This document shows, one piece after another, positions 23,176 through 34,918 of a DNA stretch of 64,000 nucleotides (positions within the stretch are counted from its first letter, which is position 1; every line of letters begins with the position of its first letter). Both the position numbers and the translations under genes were made by a program. The DNA is from Platerodrilus igneus (Eukaryota; Arthropoda; Insecta; Coleoptera; Lycidae), in NCBI GenBank assembly GCA_036346225.1, contig JARFIW010001340.1, forward strand, positions 739,694 to 803,693. The letters run 5' to 3'. The notes beneath the pieces are model-generated. The model was not told the DNA's origin. It saw nothing but the letters and a program-made list of their open reading frames with translations, and did not search any database.

Positions 23176-23228
<53 letters not shown>

Positions 23229-23554
23229 TGGATAGAATGATCTCAAAAATCTTCGCGAAATTACAAATACTTGAGATTGGCCTAAATACTGATGTTTTTA
23301 GACTTAGATTAAAAATTATCAAAAGCGGGATCACAAATATGTTACAGTAGTCTTTGATAATGTAACTGGGTACTTGATCTAGTCCAGCCGATGTCTTTAT
23401 TTTTTAGTTTTCTTATAGCTGACAAGATGTCGGTTTCATAAATACCTGTTAGATTTATAATTGGCATGTTGTTATATTGAGGAACCCTGAAGTCATCAGA
23501 GTTCACAAAAAGAGGGTTTGGTTGATACACGCTATTAAAATATTCAGCAAACAC
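22975..23554 (-). pseudogene. LINE RT N-terminal half with AT expansion
   Basis: 23,554-23,342 encodes the segment before RT with ETDILSAIRKLKNK. 23,334-22,975 encodes RPISSICNFAKIFEIILSR, then an IYIY run from an in-frame AT array, then ISPFQHGFMQKRSTTTN and VVYTDLAKAFDKLTH (motif A with the first catalytic Asp). It ends after LHEIK. A frame break and at least one stop lie between the two parts. Confidence 0.78.
23179..23225. repeat. (AT)n array inside the RT coding region
   Basis: Falls between the RT motifs 'FEIILSR' and 'ISPFQHGF'. It keeps the reading frame as alternating Ile-Tyr codons, and is mirrored by 44,839-44,878 in the other copy. Confidence 0.93.
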
Positions 23555-24011
23555 GTCAACAATTAGTTGCGGGGTGCGATATTCATTGCCTCCATATTTT
23601 ACAATCTCCGGTATACGACTTACATTTTTCTTATTAATGACAAATTGCCAAAATTGCTGCGGATCAGTAGCAACTAGTGGCTTAGTACTAGAAATGTAAG
23701 CTGCATCTGTATTCTTGATTTGATGTTTTACTGATTTTTTTTTTTAGTTTAAACTGATTACAGTTTTCAACAGACATTAAATTTTTATACTTCCTATGTA
23801 TAATGTTTTTGGCTTTAATGCTTTCAATGATTTCCTTCGTAAACCATAACGAATATGCATGCGGCTTATTCGTACAAAGCGGCACATGGCAATCGAAAAT
23901 TGTGTACAGTATTTCATAGAACTTATCACATACTGGGTTACCGTTTAAATAATTTTGAAGAATACACCAATCTGTTTCTAAAAATTCGCTTTAAACTGCT
24001 GTAAAATTAGC

Positions 24012-24563
24012 TTATCGAAAGTTGTGTTTCCTATTATTTAAATTTATTGGAAAATTAATATGACGCTTGATATTCATGGTGATAGTAGTTATTAAGGCTG
24101 GATGATGTACATTTTCACCTACAAACGGTAAATTATCTCTCATCACGACGCACTCAATATTAGAGAAAATAAGATCCAGTATTTTACCTTGTTGATTCTT
24201 TATATTATTGAATTGTTTTAAATTAAGAAAATTAGCGAAATTGTTCAAAATTTGACTCAAGTTATCATCTACTGTTGAGTTAACATAGCTTGGTATATTA
24301 AAGTCTCTGAAAATTATTACCTTCTTCGTGTCATTTGAAAAAATTTGCGTGAAATATTCAAGCAAAGTTTCAAGTGTATCAGATGTTGGTATACGAGAAA
24401 TGTAGATTACAAAAATATAAAAACAAAAGCTATTAATAGTACATTTGCAACCCACTAAATCTACATGTGTCACCTGTTGCACTAGTTCCGTCAAATTCAG
24501 CTGTTGAACCGAAAATTTATTTTTAAAAGCGAGAAGGACTCCTTTGCCATGAGACATTCCCAC
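24012..24563 (-). pseudogene. LINE endonuclease domain, copy A
   Basis: 183 open codons covering the later part of the AP-type endonuclease: 'IPTSDTLETLLEYF', the strand with IIFRDFNIPS (the Gly of the usual GDFN motif is changed to Arg here; copy B has GDFN), LDLIFSN and VHHPALIT. An upstream part with the first catalytic residues is frameshifted. The altered GDFN motif alone would impair activity. Confidence 0.82.
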
Positions 24564-24814
24564 TTGTTCAAATTGACAATCGTGTCTAAAACACTGAATG
24601 TATTCATATTAAAGTATTCCGCACTTGAAAAATCACTGGATAGCCAAGTCTCGGTGATTGATTGCTTTTGTTTCTTATACGAGTGTTTTGATAATAACAG
24701 TGCAGATGATTCAGTTTTTTGTAGAAACTATTTAAGGGACACCGCGTATGTAACGAATGGTGATATTGTTTTCGCCGTTAGCTATCCGATTTTGAATATT
24801 TGATCGCAATTTTT

Positions 24815-25440
24815 TTATGTGTTTACGTTGCATCGGTGTTTGATTCGATGCAACTCCGACTTGCTTACTTGGCTTCTGTTTCGAAGAGTTTTAAGTGCAT
24901 CAGTCTTGGAATTCAAAATCACCTTGAGCAGTCTTGGTTTATTCGGTTGAGTTATTTTCCCCAGACGAAATGCTTTAATATTCTCTGTACCAATAAGTGG
25001 ATTCAATATATTTTTAACTTTGCTTATATCTTCCAAGGCTCTTGTGGTCGTGGAATCACTAGTGCTTTCCTCAACGGTAAACATATTGATGTTGTTTGAA
25101 TGTTGCTAACGATCAGAAATTTCAGAGATGATATCTTCATTAGCATCCCAATTCGATTTGTCGCAAACTTCAGTATTGGCAACTTTTAATTTTAGTTCAG
25201 CTCATTCAAATGTTAGTCTAAGTATCAAATCTTTGAATTCCCAAATTTTGTTTCTCTGGTCCTCACATTTATCGCATTGGTATGTAATACGTCGTTCTTT
25301 TATTAACAAACATTAAATCTCACCACGTGTAAGACTGAAACAAGTTGTATGTATTGGTAGTTTTTTCTATAATTACACTTTAATTCTTTATCTGGATTTA
25401 GGTTGATATCGCAAATCAAATATTTATTGATTAATGGCAT
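24815..25440 (-). pseudogene. LINE ORF1 (Cys-rich plus basic protein), copy A
   Basis: ORF1 begins at 25,440 with a Cys-x2-Cys pair and a further partly mutated Cys pair (zinc-finger or PHD-like), breaks at stops, and is last open at 25,084-24,815. That part contains ALEDISKVKNILNP and the basic KPRLLKVILNSKTDALKTLRN segment typical of ORF1 proteins of CR1/L2/Jockey-like LINEs. It is presumably an RNA-binding chaperone. Confidence 0.6.
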
Positions 25441-27307
25441 AATTAACTTTTATTCACTCAAACTAAGAGAACTATAAATACGGAGCACCGATACTATGCG
25501 TGAAATGTAAATGTTAAAATTGATTAGATAATTCATTGGACAATTCATTTCAAGTTGCAGCATGTAGATAGCAAAAAACAACAATTTTTAACGCATTGCG
25601 AACCCTTATGATAGAATTTAATTCGGATAAAGAACTTTAAGGATGTTTAGATGCAAAGTAACAAAAACCTTTTTAATCAATTGCAGATGTAAATATTTGT
25701 TAATGTGCAGTGGAAAAGCAAGCATCTTAAATTATAGCAGATTGATGTATAATAGTCAAAAGCTTTTCAGATTCTTTTAGCGTAAAAATCAATAATTCTA
25801 AGGTCATAATCAAGGAAGTTGAAATATTAATTTTCATGAATTAACAGGTGTAATAAATGTAAATATCATTAGCGTGCAAATTTAATGATAGTTTATAAGG
25901 TGTAAATATAATTGATAAAACCTTAGCATTTATATAATTTTCAAAAGCTTAATTATAGCAAAAGAGGACAAGTGGCCGATACAATGTTTGTTAAACAGTG
26001 TGTAGAAGGAGATGTTTTCCTAGTATTATTTACAAAAGGTGTTAAATTGTTTTGAGAGAAACAAGCTTAACTATTACCGCTTCTAGTAAATTCGAATAAA
26101 AGGGAGTAGACAAACAACACGTTCTTAGTATTTGTTTACGAGTTTGAAAGTTGTTTTGGTCAAAGATTTCTTAATATTGTTGTAAATAAGTTCTACCTTA
26201 GCTGGATTCTAGAGATTCAAGCAGAAAATGTGCACAAATAACCGTTGGAAAGAGGGAGTGTTAATAGTAGACATAGAAACAGGACAAAGATATCATGTAT
26301 TAGGTGTTGGGTTGACTTGGGGAGAAAACAGTGAGACAAAGAAAGAATAGATTTAATATGTACGAGTGAGATGCCGCATGTTTCTAAAAACATCATTTGA
26401 AGATTTTAATATTTTAGTGGGGATAAGGTAGATAGGGTACATGTACAAGCTGTATATGTGTAAATGAGACAGGATTATTTAAATATTGCTGGAGAGAGCT
26501 ATTGCGTCAAGGACAGGAGCAAGTTGAGAATAAAGTAAGGGATAGAAGATTGTGTGTGTTGGATAAAAGGAGACAGATAGTTCCATAGAAGGGGTATTTG
26601 TTATAAACGTTTGGGAGTAGTGGCTAAGATTCGACAAAGTGGATATCCGTTGCGACGCGAATTTTGTGCTTTCGTAGAAAAGATTTTGTTTGTATCGTCA
26701 AAATTCTAAGATTAGGGGGCAGTTGATATTAAGGTAGAAATTTACAGAGAATTGGTGAAGGCTAAACTGGTGTTTTCGGAACTAAAGTGGCAGTTGAGCA
26801 TTTGTTTGTGAGGGGTTTTTAAGAAATGTGTTAACCGTTTAAAATTTTACTAAAAAGACTGTTTTGTTTGTATCAACGGAGTTGCGAGTATTATGAAGCT
26901 TGAGAGAGGCAGAAATGGCTATATAAACACCAGGCGCTGGTAGTAGGGCTCTCTTTTGATTTTCATCGACGCGTTTACTAATAGTGGTGAATAAATAATT
27001 ATACAGTACTTGAAATAAAATTTATACACAAGTTGTTGTAGAGTTTATACTAGCTGTATACAAATTAATGAGAAAGATGGTTTAAATATCCGAAGCATAC
27101 TTGATGAAAGTAAGTACAAACTGCTTTATATATGGTTGTTGGTGCAAGGCATACACAAAAATGCAGTAGAGATTGTTGATGGATCGATTTGGTGGTTTAC
27201 CCATGGTAAATTGGACCAGTAGCAGAGTTGGTGGAGTTTGGTTGTATCGTCAAGTGGTGATTGAGAGAATAGAGTAGCACCTTGGGGAGGTTCCCAAACG
27301 TGCAGTC
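25441..27307 (+). other. LTR4-A body (U3 to R), non-coding
   Basis: About 1.9 kb without an open frame, matched in reverse by 40,610-42,507. It ends with the promoter-like region at 26,900-27,010. Confidence 0.6.
26915..26930 (+). promoter_or_regulatory. TATA box of LTR4-A
   Basis: GGCTATATAAACACC at 26,918-26,932, conserved in reverse at 40,985-40,996. It is followed about 25-60 bp downstream by a GCTCTCTTTTGATTTTCATCG initiator-like stretch and then AATAAATAATTA. The position fits an LTR core promoter and polyadenylation region. Confidence 0.55.
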
Positions 27308-27474
27308 ATTAGGTGCTTTCTTTTCACAGAAAGGAACAGCTCCGAACAGCCCAGGGTAATGTTCCCTTCAATTAGAGCGCCAAGCCCTGAGCCCTAAAAT
27401 TACGTTTTCCACTTACCCCTTGAGCACCAGAATATTAGCTGAGGCGCGAAGTCACTTTCTACTTATTTGAGGTT

Positions 27475-28367
27475 ATGATGACAAATGACATTTCTAAATT
27501 AACATTTGATCCAGAAAAAATGGAACCATATGAATTAATTCTCACTCTTAGCCAGGAAGATTTTGCAAGAGCAATGCATGATAAGTTTAGAAAAAAACTT
27601 GTGAAATTAATAGGTAATATAATATAGTACCCTTTTTAGATCAACGCTTTGCTCAGTCTTTGTTAACTTATTCAAATGCTGCAACAGCTGCAGATGCTTC
27701 AGCACTTTATACTGAAAATGAAGACGTCAATACTATTATAAATGAGTCTACTGTAGAAGATATGAACACTGTAGTTACAGAAGAATCTGATGATGACAAT
27801 AGAAAAATTTCACATTTGTGGCATTACAATCAAGTGGTAGAACTGATTTGAATAATGGGTAATTATTTAGAAGACTTTAATCGCCCAAAAAAAAGAAAAC
27901 ATATATATGAATTAATAACCAATGATCTGACTAGCTTGAAATTTAAAGTAGACACTGTCATGGTTCAAAGTAAGTGGAAAAGCTTAGTAAAAAACTACAA
28001 GAAGGCAAAGGACAATAAAAATAGAACGGGACGTGAACCTTCAAGATTTCATTTTTTTGAGTTAATGGATGAAATATTGGGTAGCAATCCAACAAATTCA
28101 TGCTCCCATTCCATTAATTCTCACGGTGCATCAACTTCATCCGCTGTTATCGACAGTGAAGTGCTTGAACCCTGCACTCCATCTAGCAACAGTGATAAAG
28201 AGTCTGTGTTACAATCAACTGTAAGTGTGAAAAACAAATTAAGTGAAAAACAATTAAAACGCGAATATATTATTTTAAAAAAGGAAGAATATGCCAAACG
28301 ACAGAAACGCCATGAAGAACGTTTGACTTTAGAATTAGAAAGGAACGAATTAGAAAAAAGAAATTAG
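27475..28367 (+). pseudogene. Harbinger Myb/SANT-like accessory protein, one in-frame stop
   Basis: Exon 1 is 27,475-27,613 (MMTNDISKLTFDPEKMEPYE...), with a GTAATA donor. A 26-bp gap ends at a TTTTTAG acceptor and exon 2 starts at 27,640. Such a short intron is suspicious but keeps the frame. After HLWHYNQVVELI a TGA at 27,849-27,851 interrupts the frame. The same frame then continues with the trihelix/SANT core (YLEDFNRPKKRKHIYELI, KWKSLVKNYKKAKDNKNRTG, FHFFELMDEILG) and ends in a charged coiled coil rich in Lys/Glu. In this family the protein binds DNA ends and imports the transposase. The nonsense codon probably inactivates it. Confidence 0.75.
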
Positions 28368-29222
28368 AAATATTAGAAAAATATCTACAGCAGCGTGACT
28401 GACAAGATTGAGGGGATTATATATTACAATGAGTGTATCTCTGATCAATTGAGAAATTGTTTTGTATTTAAATAAAAAGCAATAACTCCTATATTATGTT
28501 AGACACCAAAAATGTGTATTCTTTATAACTTTGGAAATTATTTTTCAGCATTAGATAAGTAATAAAGATTTTTAAATAATAGTATATATGGTAATATAGG
28601 CAATAACTCATGTAGATGAAGTTTGCGGCACGAGCCGAAGGCGAGTGCCGTAATTCATCAAGTGAGTTATTGCCATTACCGTATGTTGAATACTATACTT
28701 TATCTACGACTAAAAGCACGTTTTCTGGAAATAATTTGATATTTTTATTAGTGTTCCAGTCAACAAAACTTCGATAAACAGGTTGATATTTATCGTGTGA
28801 TTGATCAGGTAATAGGTTACATGTCATAATATGGGCTATTTCTCCAATTGCTGGTGGTGTGCACATCAGCTCTGATTAACTATCACTCATTTCTCCGTAA
28901 TTTTAATTGATTTAATATCTCGCGTTTCAAAAAATAGCGTTACAACAAATTTGTTTGACATTAGTTAAATGTAAGTGGGTAGCTACTTTGATCCAATCAT
29001 TTTGTTAACTATTATTGGTAGTTGTATAGAAACATAAGCTGGAGGCGTGAGATACCAACTCACGCTCATAACCCACAGTGTTTAATTATGAATACTATTA
29101 CTTACTCAATATTTTAAGAACAATGGTATAATAACTAAATAGGAGTAGATCAAGTTTTTAATTAATACAGGAATGCATAAGGACCTTATCTGTTAAACAT
29201 TCTATTGAATACTTCTTGTCGT

Positions 29223-30325
29223 TTAAGAGGAATGTATTTTATCTAAGTTATGATAATGCACATGTGCTGGCTGATTAACATCTTGTAGGTCTGCCTCAAT
29301 AAAATCATGGCTATCAATGCAAATATTATGCAGAATGCATGCTCCCATTATTATTTCACTACATATTTTTTGGTCCAAATTATCCAGCTTACGGAGTCTC
29401 CTAAATCTGCTTTTCAATAAGCCAAAGGTATGTTCGACAACTATTCGTGTTGCAGAAAGACGGTAATTAAATTTCACTTCTTCATGTGTTAAGCTACCAT
29501 TATCCCTAAAAGGTGTTACCAACCAGTGGGTATTAGGATAAGCTGTGTCTCCAATAATAAATTTATTTCCCATAAAATTAGTATCCTTTGTAATTTTGGC
29601 AAATATTCCTGATTTTCTCAATAGTCTAGCATCATGCATTGATCCTGGTTCACCACAGAACACATTGATAAATCTTTTTGTAGAATCTACTATGCCTTGC
29701 ATGAGCAAGCTATGGTAGCCTTTTCTATTTACGTACGAAATTTGGTCATTTGCTGGCTTTGGAATTTCAATGTGACTACCATCAATAACTCCTATTATAT
29801 TGTGAATGCCTTTTTTGTTATAAAATGCAGTAGCTATATGTTCTACCTCATTTTCTGAAGGCCATTTTATAATCTGTGGAGCTATGAAGAGTAAAAACTT
29901 AATCATTCGTCTCAAACATCGGTGTGCTGAGCTTAAAGTAACGTTAAATCGATCAGATACTTCACGAAAAGTTTCTTGATTGCTTAAGTACCACACCACT
30001 AGTAAAAATACCTTTTCAGCAGATAACTTGTCTCTTCCATCTGAATGATTTGGAATAAAATGTGAATTTTGCAGTAACCCTAAGACACATTATTATCATA
30101 TGATAATGTACACATTAATTTACCTATTCCATGATATGCTGTAGCACGAGCCATTCTAAAGTGTAATTTAAATTGGGATCCATCATAGTTATGGACAGTT
30201 TTTTCTATGTATTCTGGTATTCTAAAAATTTTCTTTCTTTTTATTAGCGGTTCATCTTCAGATAAAGAACTACTGCTTGAAGAATCAGAAGATACTGTAT
30301 TAATAGATTTAGAAACGACTAATTC
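29223..30325 (-). CDS. Harbinger DDE transposase (HARBI1-like), two visible exons
   Basis: Exon 30,325-30,124 encodes a Ser/acid-rich start and RIPEYIEKTVHNYDG, FRMARATAYHGIG. A 44-bp intron (30,080-30,123) follows. Exon 30,079-29,223 runs through the HTH region (NQETFREVSDRFNVTLSSAHR), GVIDGSHIEIPKP (first Asp), GEPGSMHDARLL, FIIGDTAYPN (second Asp) and ATRIVVEHTFGLLKSRFRRL (Glu), the DDE_Tnp_4 signatures in order. There is no stop in these exons. The first exon is not resolved. Catalytic residues are intact, but the start is uncertain and the partner gene is broken. Confidence 0.85.
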
Positions 30326-30768
30326 CTAAAATGATACATATTAAACACCGATTACAATATGTATCAAAATCATCTATTCTTTTATCTGCAAAATCATTTC
30401 TTCTTTCAAAGAATACATGTCAGGATGTTGGATAATAAGACATATATAAAAACGTAAAGCATACATACTACTAATTTGAGGTTATGTGTTGCTACGGATG
30501 ATAAGTCCGTAATTCTTAAATGCGTGTTCCTTTCAGGGAGAGCTTCGAAGTGTCCCAGATCATTAAGTTTCGGATCTCTATAAACCTGAAAGGAAAGCTA
30601 ATATTGATGAGGGCAATAGTCATTGATGATATGATTGTGGATACATGTGTGGTGGTGCATTCCAGGTAACAGATCTTTGTATATAATTGCTTTTGCGGAT
30701 TTATTTGTAGTGTAATGACATTTTATGCCTTAAGGGTATATTTCTAAAAATTTAATGGACTAAAGTGG

Positions 30769-32521
30769 TGTAACATGCCTTTTTGCTTATATTTTAGCAT
30801 GCTACATTTGTGCTTGGCACTATTAGCATATAAATGCTTATACCTACATTTATATATAAAATTACTCTCTTTATTATGTATTAATATCTTCTATAAAAAT
30901 TTATCTCGCGCAATCCTGGATTATTAGTTTTAATCCACAAGTTACTAATTTGTTTAGATAGTACAAATAATTATATCTATCTGAAATTTTCCTATTGGTT
31001 ATTTCTGAAGTGTTTATTCCAAAAGCACAACTGGTGTGGTTCTAATTCTGTATTATAATTATATCTAAATGAAATTTTCCTATTGGTTATTTCTGAAGTG
31101 TTTATTCCAAAAGCACAACTGGTGTGGTTCTAAATTTTGTATAATTGAGAATAATCACTAGAGATCGTCCATCCCGAAGATGGCCGAAAATAATTTATTA
31201 GAAGTGTCAAATTTTTATTTCTCTGATATCTGATTGCTTATCTAGCACTGTTGAACATTTGTGATTTAAACTTCTACCTTGTCTCATGTGTTTACCTGAT
31301 GTTTTGTATAATGGATGAAGAAGTTGTTTATCCGTTAAGCCCATCAAATATTTATAAAGATGGGTGCTCCATTGGATTTATATCCTCCGGTTTATTCTCC
31401 GGTCAAGTATGCGTCACGGCGACGTGTTTTCTCTCATTCGGATTTTCCACATGGAAAAGTTACTTGTCGCACAACCAGATGATGTAAAATAACACTCATC
31501 ACAAGAATTTTATATTTCGTTTCCTTCTACTTTACATAATGATGCTCAGTTATTATCTTATTGAAAAATATCTACAAATTTAATTTTATGGAACAGAAGT
31601 CTGTTAAGGACAACATTTGAAGTTGACCACATGCTTGTTTTGTACCTACACTAGGAGTTCCTCCAACGCAGGATGTCTCAGTTTCCTGGATATTAAAGGA
31701 TTCCTATAAATTAAGTAACTTAGTATTAGTTCAGTTACTGATACTACAGGTAGTATGAGATTTAAACTTTTACTTTATCGTTTTTCTGTTGAAATAAAGA
31801 GGCCCAACCTCTATTTAAATTTGTCTTTGTCACTACAAATATTTTGTATTGATTATTAATTACGTTTTACTTATCTTAAAGTTTTGATTATTAAGTACAT
31901 TTTACTTATCTTAAATGATTTCAAAAATAATTCTCTAATACATAACCTAAAAATATGTAAACATTTGAATCTTCATGAAGTTTCTTATGGTGAAAAGGTT
32001 TATTACTTGAACTTTCATTTCATGTGCAATTTGTTACATGACATTATTACAATTATGATCACTTTTTGATTTACTACTGCATTAAGTAAAATTTTGAGTT
32101 TCTAAACGGAGATTATTTATTTTGGTTTCTTTATAGAAATTTTCCGTGTATGTTTATTAAATATGTGAATTATATCATGTAAAATATGTAGCGATGTCTA
32201 CTATGTTAATGACACAAGCATATATCTTATACATGCCTTTGGAATTGTAATAACTTGAGTATTAATATACATATTTGGTCGAATTTCTCTTATCGTGTTT
32301 TAACTTTTGTTTCTCTAAGTTATTTTACAGTTGTGTAAACAAGTGTCTTGATATTTAAATTTTAACATTCAGATATTCTCCAAACATTCCCCTTACACTG
32401 TGATTTCAAGTCTCATGCAGCCTCCGAAACCATAAAGGTCGATGCAAGCTGTGCCGAAGTATTTCTTATACTTCGTCGTGCAATTACTCTTTTTATAACA
32501 TCGAGAAAAGAGTAAGGTGCA
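30769..32521 (+). mobile_element. solo LTR (1,753 bp) of another LTR retrotransposon, 4-bp TSD
   Basis: It begins TGTAACATGCC and ends GGTGCA (TG...CA), flanked by GTGG at 30,765-30,768 and 32,522-32,525. The inverted LTR4-B copy lacks this block and reads straight through near 40,441. An AATAAA at about 31,793 followed by AGGCCCAACC may mark R. No coding region. Orientation is assumed from the TG/CA ends only. Confidence 0.72.
30969..31144. repeat. two tandem 88-bp units inside the solo LTR
   Basis: The units 30,969-31,056 and 31,057-31,144 differ at only a few bases (CTATCTG versus CTAAATG near the start). Confidence 0.9.
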
Positions 32522-32784
32522 GTGGTACCGAATGAACTTTTATGATTTATTATTTGGCCATATTCTTATGTGGGAATTTTATATGTGTTCTATGAATAAA
32601 TCGTCACTGTAGCCGTATTTGCTTTAATAGAATAGTATGGTTGTATATTTCAGATAGCAGCTGAGCAGCCTTGGAGAATTTCACTGATGAAGCTGAGTTT
32701 TAGGAATTTATAGCAAAAAGCTGGCAGTAGTTTCGGGTCCATTAAGGAAGGACATCGTCAACTCCACAGAAAACTGCAGAGTAT

Positions 32785-32866
32785 TTTGGCAGCCCGAATT
32801 GTGGGGCTTAAATCATAGATAGAATTCGCAGAATTAAATGTCGACCCAATTGTGGGCTTAGCTTTC

Positions 32867-32906
<40 letters not shown>

Positions 32907-32984
32907 ACAGCTTGAATTGTGGGGCTTAAATCATAGGTAGACTTCGCAGAATTAAATGTTGACCCAATTGTGTGCTTAGCTTTC

Positions 32985-33026
<42 letters not shown>
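32785..33026 (+). repeat. tandem duplication of LTR4 3' end plus AT array
   Basis: The terminal ~80 bp of LTR4 (GCAGCCCGAATTGTGGGGCTT to CTTAGCTTTCA) and the AT array after it (32,868-32,902) recur at 32,903-32,985 with AT at 32,986-33,026. The partial repeat at the LTR4-B end (40,046-40,120) shows the same tendency. Confidence 0.85.
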
Positions 33027-33028
<2 letters not shown>

Positions 33029-34903
33029 CTATATTATTGGATACTCAAGCCCCTTTGTTGGGCTGCCACCTTTATTGCTATGCTATTCGAATAATTATCA
33101 TGCCCCCACTTTCTGCTGCATTATTTATTTTCTACGTACTCTAAATTATTGGACCACCATTTTAATATTCACGATTAAGTGTAATTATTTCCTTCTCCAG
33201 CTGTTTTCTTAATATTGCTATCAACTGGACCTTATCTGTAAACAACTCTATCTACCAATGGCAAAATTCGATACGTTACCGCCTTGCGACTTATCACTTT
33301 CCTGCTCAACTGGTGGCTCCGCCTTTTGTACTATTTAAATCTTATGACCTCGGCTAGCATTTATTTGCAATTATAAAATTCAGTAAATTTAGATTTTGTA
33401 TTATAGAACCAATATGTTATGTACAGCTTTTGAAATTATTCGAAATACACTTTTCAATCAGTTAATTTTATAAATCTCATTTATTAACAATTATTTACTC
33501 AAAACCCAAAGTCACCAAAGAAAATTTATGATCTTTACCAACAAATGTAGAATATTCTAAACCTGTTTTCTATTACTCATTCAATACGTATGCAACTTCT
33601 TTTGTTGACTTTTCACAAGCATTTCTTATTTAGCAAATTCAATATTAAAAATAAAATAAAATTCATATAGAAAACAAATGTCTTATAACTGAAAATCTGA
33701 CCTGGTTTTATCTTTTTCACATCGACGCTTCCAATAAAATGATCTTCCCAATACTGGATTCCATTCAAATTATTACACTATGGATCACCACCATTATTAA
33801 ATTATATACCCCAATTGATTCAATTCTTCAAACTTAGACTTTTATCATTCTTGCCCCAGACTTAAAATAGTAGTTTGTTTCACCCCTGTACTTCAAGATT
33901 GTATTATTCTTCTTTTTCCCTTGACATTTAAATTGTATTATTGTATTTTTTCTTAACATCTGAATCCTAGTCTATTTCCCTCAGACCTCGAAACCCTATT
34001 ATTTTTATGTCTTAGTTTACAATAAATTCATTAAAAACGTACTTACGTTTAAACGGTAATTATAATCTTCATATTAGCACTTATATTATTTTTCACTTTT
34101 ATACTTGTTGCGTATTACTTTATTTAATGGCAATGCACTTCGGCCTTCATTGAGTTCAAAACTGACTTTCCCATCAAGGTGCTTGCTAATATAATCTCGA
34201 CCTCCCTCTCCATCCGTGGGTTTGGTCTAGAACTCGTCGCTTGTCTCTGACCAATCAAATAATTACATATTGAGCAGTTTCTGATGCAATGCTCTACCTT
34301 TCCTCATAATCACCACCTGTCCACAGCTGTCTTTCATAATCAACATGCTGTATTTTGATAGATTACCTGCTTTTCTATAAACAACTGATGCAACCCGATT
34401 TTAAATTTCCATGTTTACATGCGATTCACGCAATTTTTAATCATTTCTCTTATCAAATGGTTATATCTTTGTACGCATTTATATTAACTGCCTGAAACTT
34501 TATTTCTATATCCGTATTACTTTAATTGTCTGGAACTCTTTTTCTTAATGCGTGTCTAATTACACTTTATCATTTATTACGCGTGCTTCCACTGAAAAAT
34601 ATCCTTATTTGTTTTACCTAAATTAACTAAACTTTATCTACAGGGTATTTAATATTTACTATCTACTTTAATACATTTACTTCTCATTCCTACGCCAACC
34701 ATGCGTCTTCCTATGTTTACCTGCGTCGCCCAAAACTATCTCTACTCTATATACAGGGTGTTGACTACTTACTATCTACAAACTATGTCTATTTCTTAAT
34801 TGTTTCCTAAAATAAGTACAGTTTTCTGCTGCCTATCCTAATTATTCATTCCCGAACGACCTTTACTATAACGTGCGCCCTTAAACAACCCCTTATCACA
34901 GCA
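33027..34903 (-). repeat. F1 3' LTR
   Basis: 1,877 bp, from TGCTGTGATAAGG at 34,903 to TATAGCA at 33,027. A fossil PBS unit lies at 33,045-33,069. Confidence 0.9.
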
Positions 34904-34918
34904 TAATTCCCCCAAATT
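34904..34918 (-). promoter_or_regulatory. polypurine tract of F1
   Basis: On the minus strand AATTTGGGGGAATTA directly precedes the 3' LTR start. It is the primer for plus-strand DNA synthesis in LTR elements. F3 (GATTTGGGGAAAA) and F2 (GAAATAGGGAAATTA) have equivalents. Confidence 0.85.

Larger units (their letters stand above)
22975..25440 (-). mobile_element. 3'-truncated LINE inside LTR4-A
   Basis: On the minus strand: ORF1 from an ATG at 25,440 with a Cys-rich start, ORF1 body, endonuclease (24,563-24,012), and RT until just after palm motif A, where coding ends near 22,978. The second half of RT is missing. LINEs are normally 5'-truncated, so a 3' truncation is unusual. The same truncated LINE sits at the same place in LTR4-B (42,508-45,082). 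Confidence 0.78.
27311..30602. mobile_element. PIF/Harbinger transposon (3.3 kb) with two genes
   Basis: Inserted into LTR4-A with a 3-bp duplication ATT (27,308-27,310 and 30,603-30,605). LTR4-B shows the undisturbed site near 40,604. The ends are imperfect inverted repeats of about 15 bp (AGGTGCTTTCTTTTCA left, TTAGCTTTCCTTTCA right in reverse). It carries the two usual Harbinger genes in convergent orientation: a SANT/Myb-like protein on + and the DDE transposase on -. Confidence 0.9.
22576..32867 (+). mobile_element. LTR4-A: LTR-like element with nested LINE, Harbinger and solo LTR
   Basis: It starts TGAAAGCTAAG and ends CTTAGCTTTCA, a perfect 11-bp inverted terminal pair of TG...CA type, and is flanked by AT arrays. 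Removing the Harbinger (27,311-30,602) and the 1.75-kb solo LTR (30,769-32,521) leaves about 5.2 kb that matches LTR4-B (40,046-45,469) in inverted orientation. A TATA box at 26,920 and AATAAA signals after it fit an LTR promoter and R region. The last 80 bp carry two PBS-like units (32,790, 32,842). Calling it an LTR is inference; its internal region is not found in the window. Confidence 0.7.
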
